Part shown: piece after piece, positions 33,355 to 33,609 of the stretch
Numbering within the stretch: position 1 is the stretch's first letter
Layout: each line of letters begins with the position of its first letter
NCBI GenBank assembly: GCA_005804885.1
Contig: SYOX01000134.1
Coordinates: forward strand, 1 to 33,609
Source: Pseudomonadota bacterium
Lineage (GTDB): Bacteria; Myxococcota_A; Bradymonadia; Bradymonadales; GCA-2716585
DNA length: 33,609 nt
Direction: 5' to 3'
Translations under genes and position numbers: made by a program
The notes under the pieces: generated by a model
What the model saw: only the letters and a program-made list of their open reading frames with translations
Told to the model about the DNA's origin: nothing
Database searches by the model: none

Positions 33355-33609
33355 TCAGGTCAGGGCGAGGTTGCGGACGACGGTCTGGAGGATGCCGCCG
33401 TTGCGGTAGTAGTCGACCTCGACGGGGGTGTCGAGGCGGACGGTGACCTCGAAGGTCACCGCGGCGCCGTCGGCGCGGCGAGCGACGACCTCAAGGGTCT
33501 GCAGGGGCTTGACCGCGTCGGTGAGGCCAGGAAAGTCGAAGACCTCCGAGCCGTCCAGCCCCAGCGTCGCGGCGCTCTGGCCGTCGAGGAAGCACAGGGG
33601 CAGCACGCC
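33355..33609 (-). CDS. acnA: Aconitate hydratase, C-terminal end (partial)
   Basis: The last 84 residues of an aconitase of the AcnA/IRP1 type; the gene runs off the right edge. The sequence reads GVLPLCFLDGQSAATLGLDG, then EVFDFPGL, ARRADG, and the hallmark ending RLDTPVEVDYYRNGGILQTV. This is the swivel (fourth) domain; the cluster-binding cysteines are outside the window. The enzyme interconverts citrate and isocitrate in the TCA cycle. The stop is at 33355, convergent with the metallophosphoesterase gene 37 bases away. Confidence 0.93.
   Translation of the reverse strand, partial: GVLPLCFLDGQSAATLGLDGSEVFDFPGLTDAVKPLQTLEVVARRADGAAVTFEVTVRLDTPVEVDYYRNGGILQTVVRNLALT

Noticed and set aside
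1..33609. tRNA, rRNA or riboswitch genes
   Set aside because: No cloverleaf with a T-loop GTTCRA motif, rRNA-like segment or known riboswitch core was found when scanning the spacers on both strands by eye.

Overview
The window is very GC-rich (estimated near 70% by eye). It looks like a Myxococcota-type bacterium (Bradymonadia or another deltaproteobacterial relative). The signs are a Hanks-type Ser/Thr kinase with a periplasmic TPR tail, a Myxococcus-type cysteine-rich repeat followed by TSP3 repeats and a Cys-plus-TM-plus-Arg C-terminus resembling MYXO-CTERM, many lipoproteins with Asp/Pro-rich linkers, and two CsgG/FlgO-like proteins. There is no phage, plasmid, rRNA or tRNA signature. 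I read it as chromosome.

Layout. 0.3-6.2 kb: one very large lipoprotein of the bacterial alpha-2-macroglobulin family without its thioester motif. 6.6-7.3 kb: a small SAM methyltransferase. 7.3-8.7 kb: an unrecognised minus-strand protein and a partial duplicate of its C-terminus. 8.9-10.0 kb: an exported epoxide-hydrolase-like lipoprotein. 10.3-11.5 kb: an M42 aminopeptidase. 12.2-13.6 kb: a fusion of a degenerate pseudouridine-synthase domain with an RlmI/RlmK-like methyltransferase. 13.7-20.6 kb: a CsgG-like protein, a Ser/Thr kinase with TPRs, a nucleotidyltransferase-fold protein and a large exported TPR protein with a second CsgG-like domain. 20.7-23.1 kb: two adjacent acyl-CoA dehydrogenases, only one with the usual catalytic Glu. 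23.9-27.8 kb: a tightly coupled plus-strand operon of two radical SAM enzymes (STM4012 and STM4011 families), a possible 51-residue ORF, a lipoprotein and a MenH-like hydrolase. 27.8-28.8 kb: a dolichol-kinase-like membrane protein. 29.1-32.1 kb: a cell-surface DUF11/TSP3 protein. 32.5-33.3 kb: a metallophosphoesterase. The right edge cuts the 3' end of an aconitase gene.

The most unusual DNA is between genes. Two spacers (11.67-12.14 kb and 23.14-23.86 kb) share one architecture: a central loop, flanked by long inverted GC-rich hairpin modules, flanked in turn by tandem arrays in opposite orientation. The array unit is 18 bp at the first locus and exactly 35 bp at the second, and the units are unrelated in sequence. 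Most other spacers above 200 bp carry their own private short repeats. Several genes also contain in-frame repeat tracts (45-bp units in the 7.5-kb gene, about 30-bp units in the kinase, Arg/Asp/Leu repeats in the macroglobulin). The genome therefore looks prone to repeat expansion.

The best candidates for an undescribed system are the array-hairpin-loop-hairpin-array elements and the radical SAM operon with its possible bridging micro-ORF. Functions are inferred from motifs read by eye; no database search was possible.
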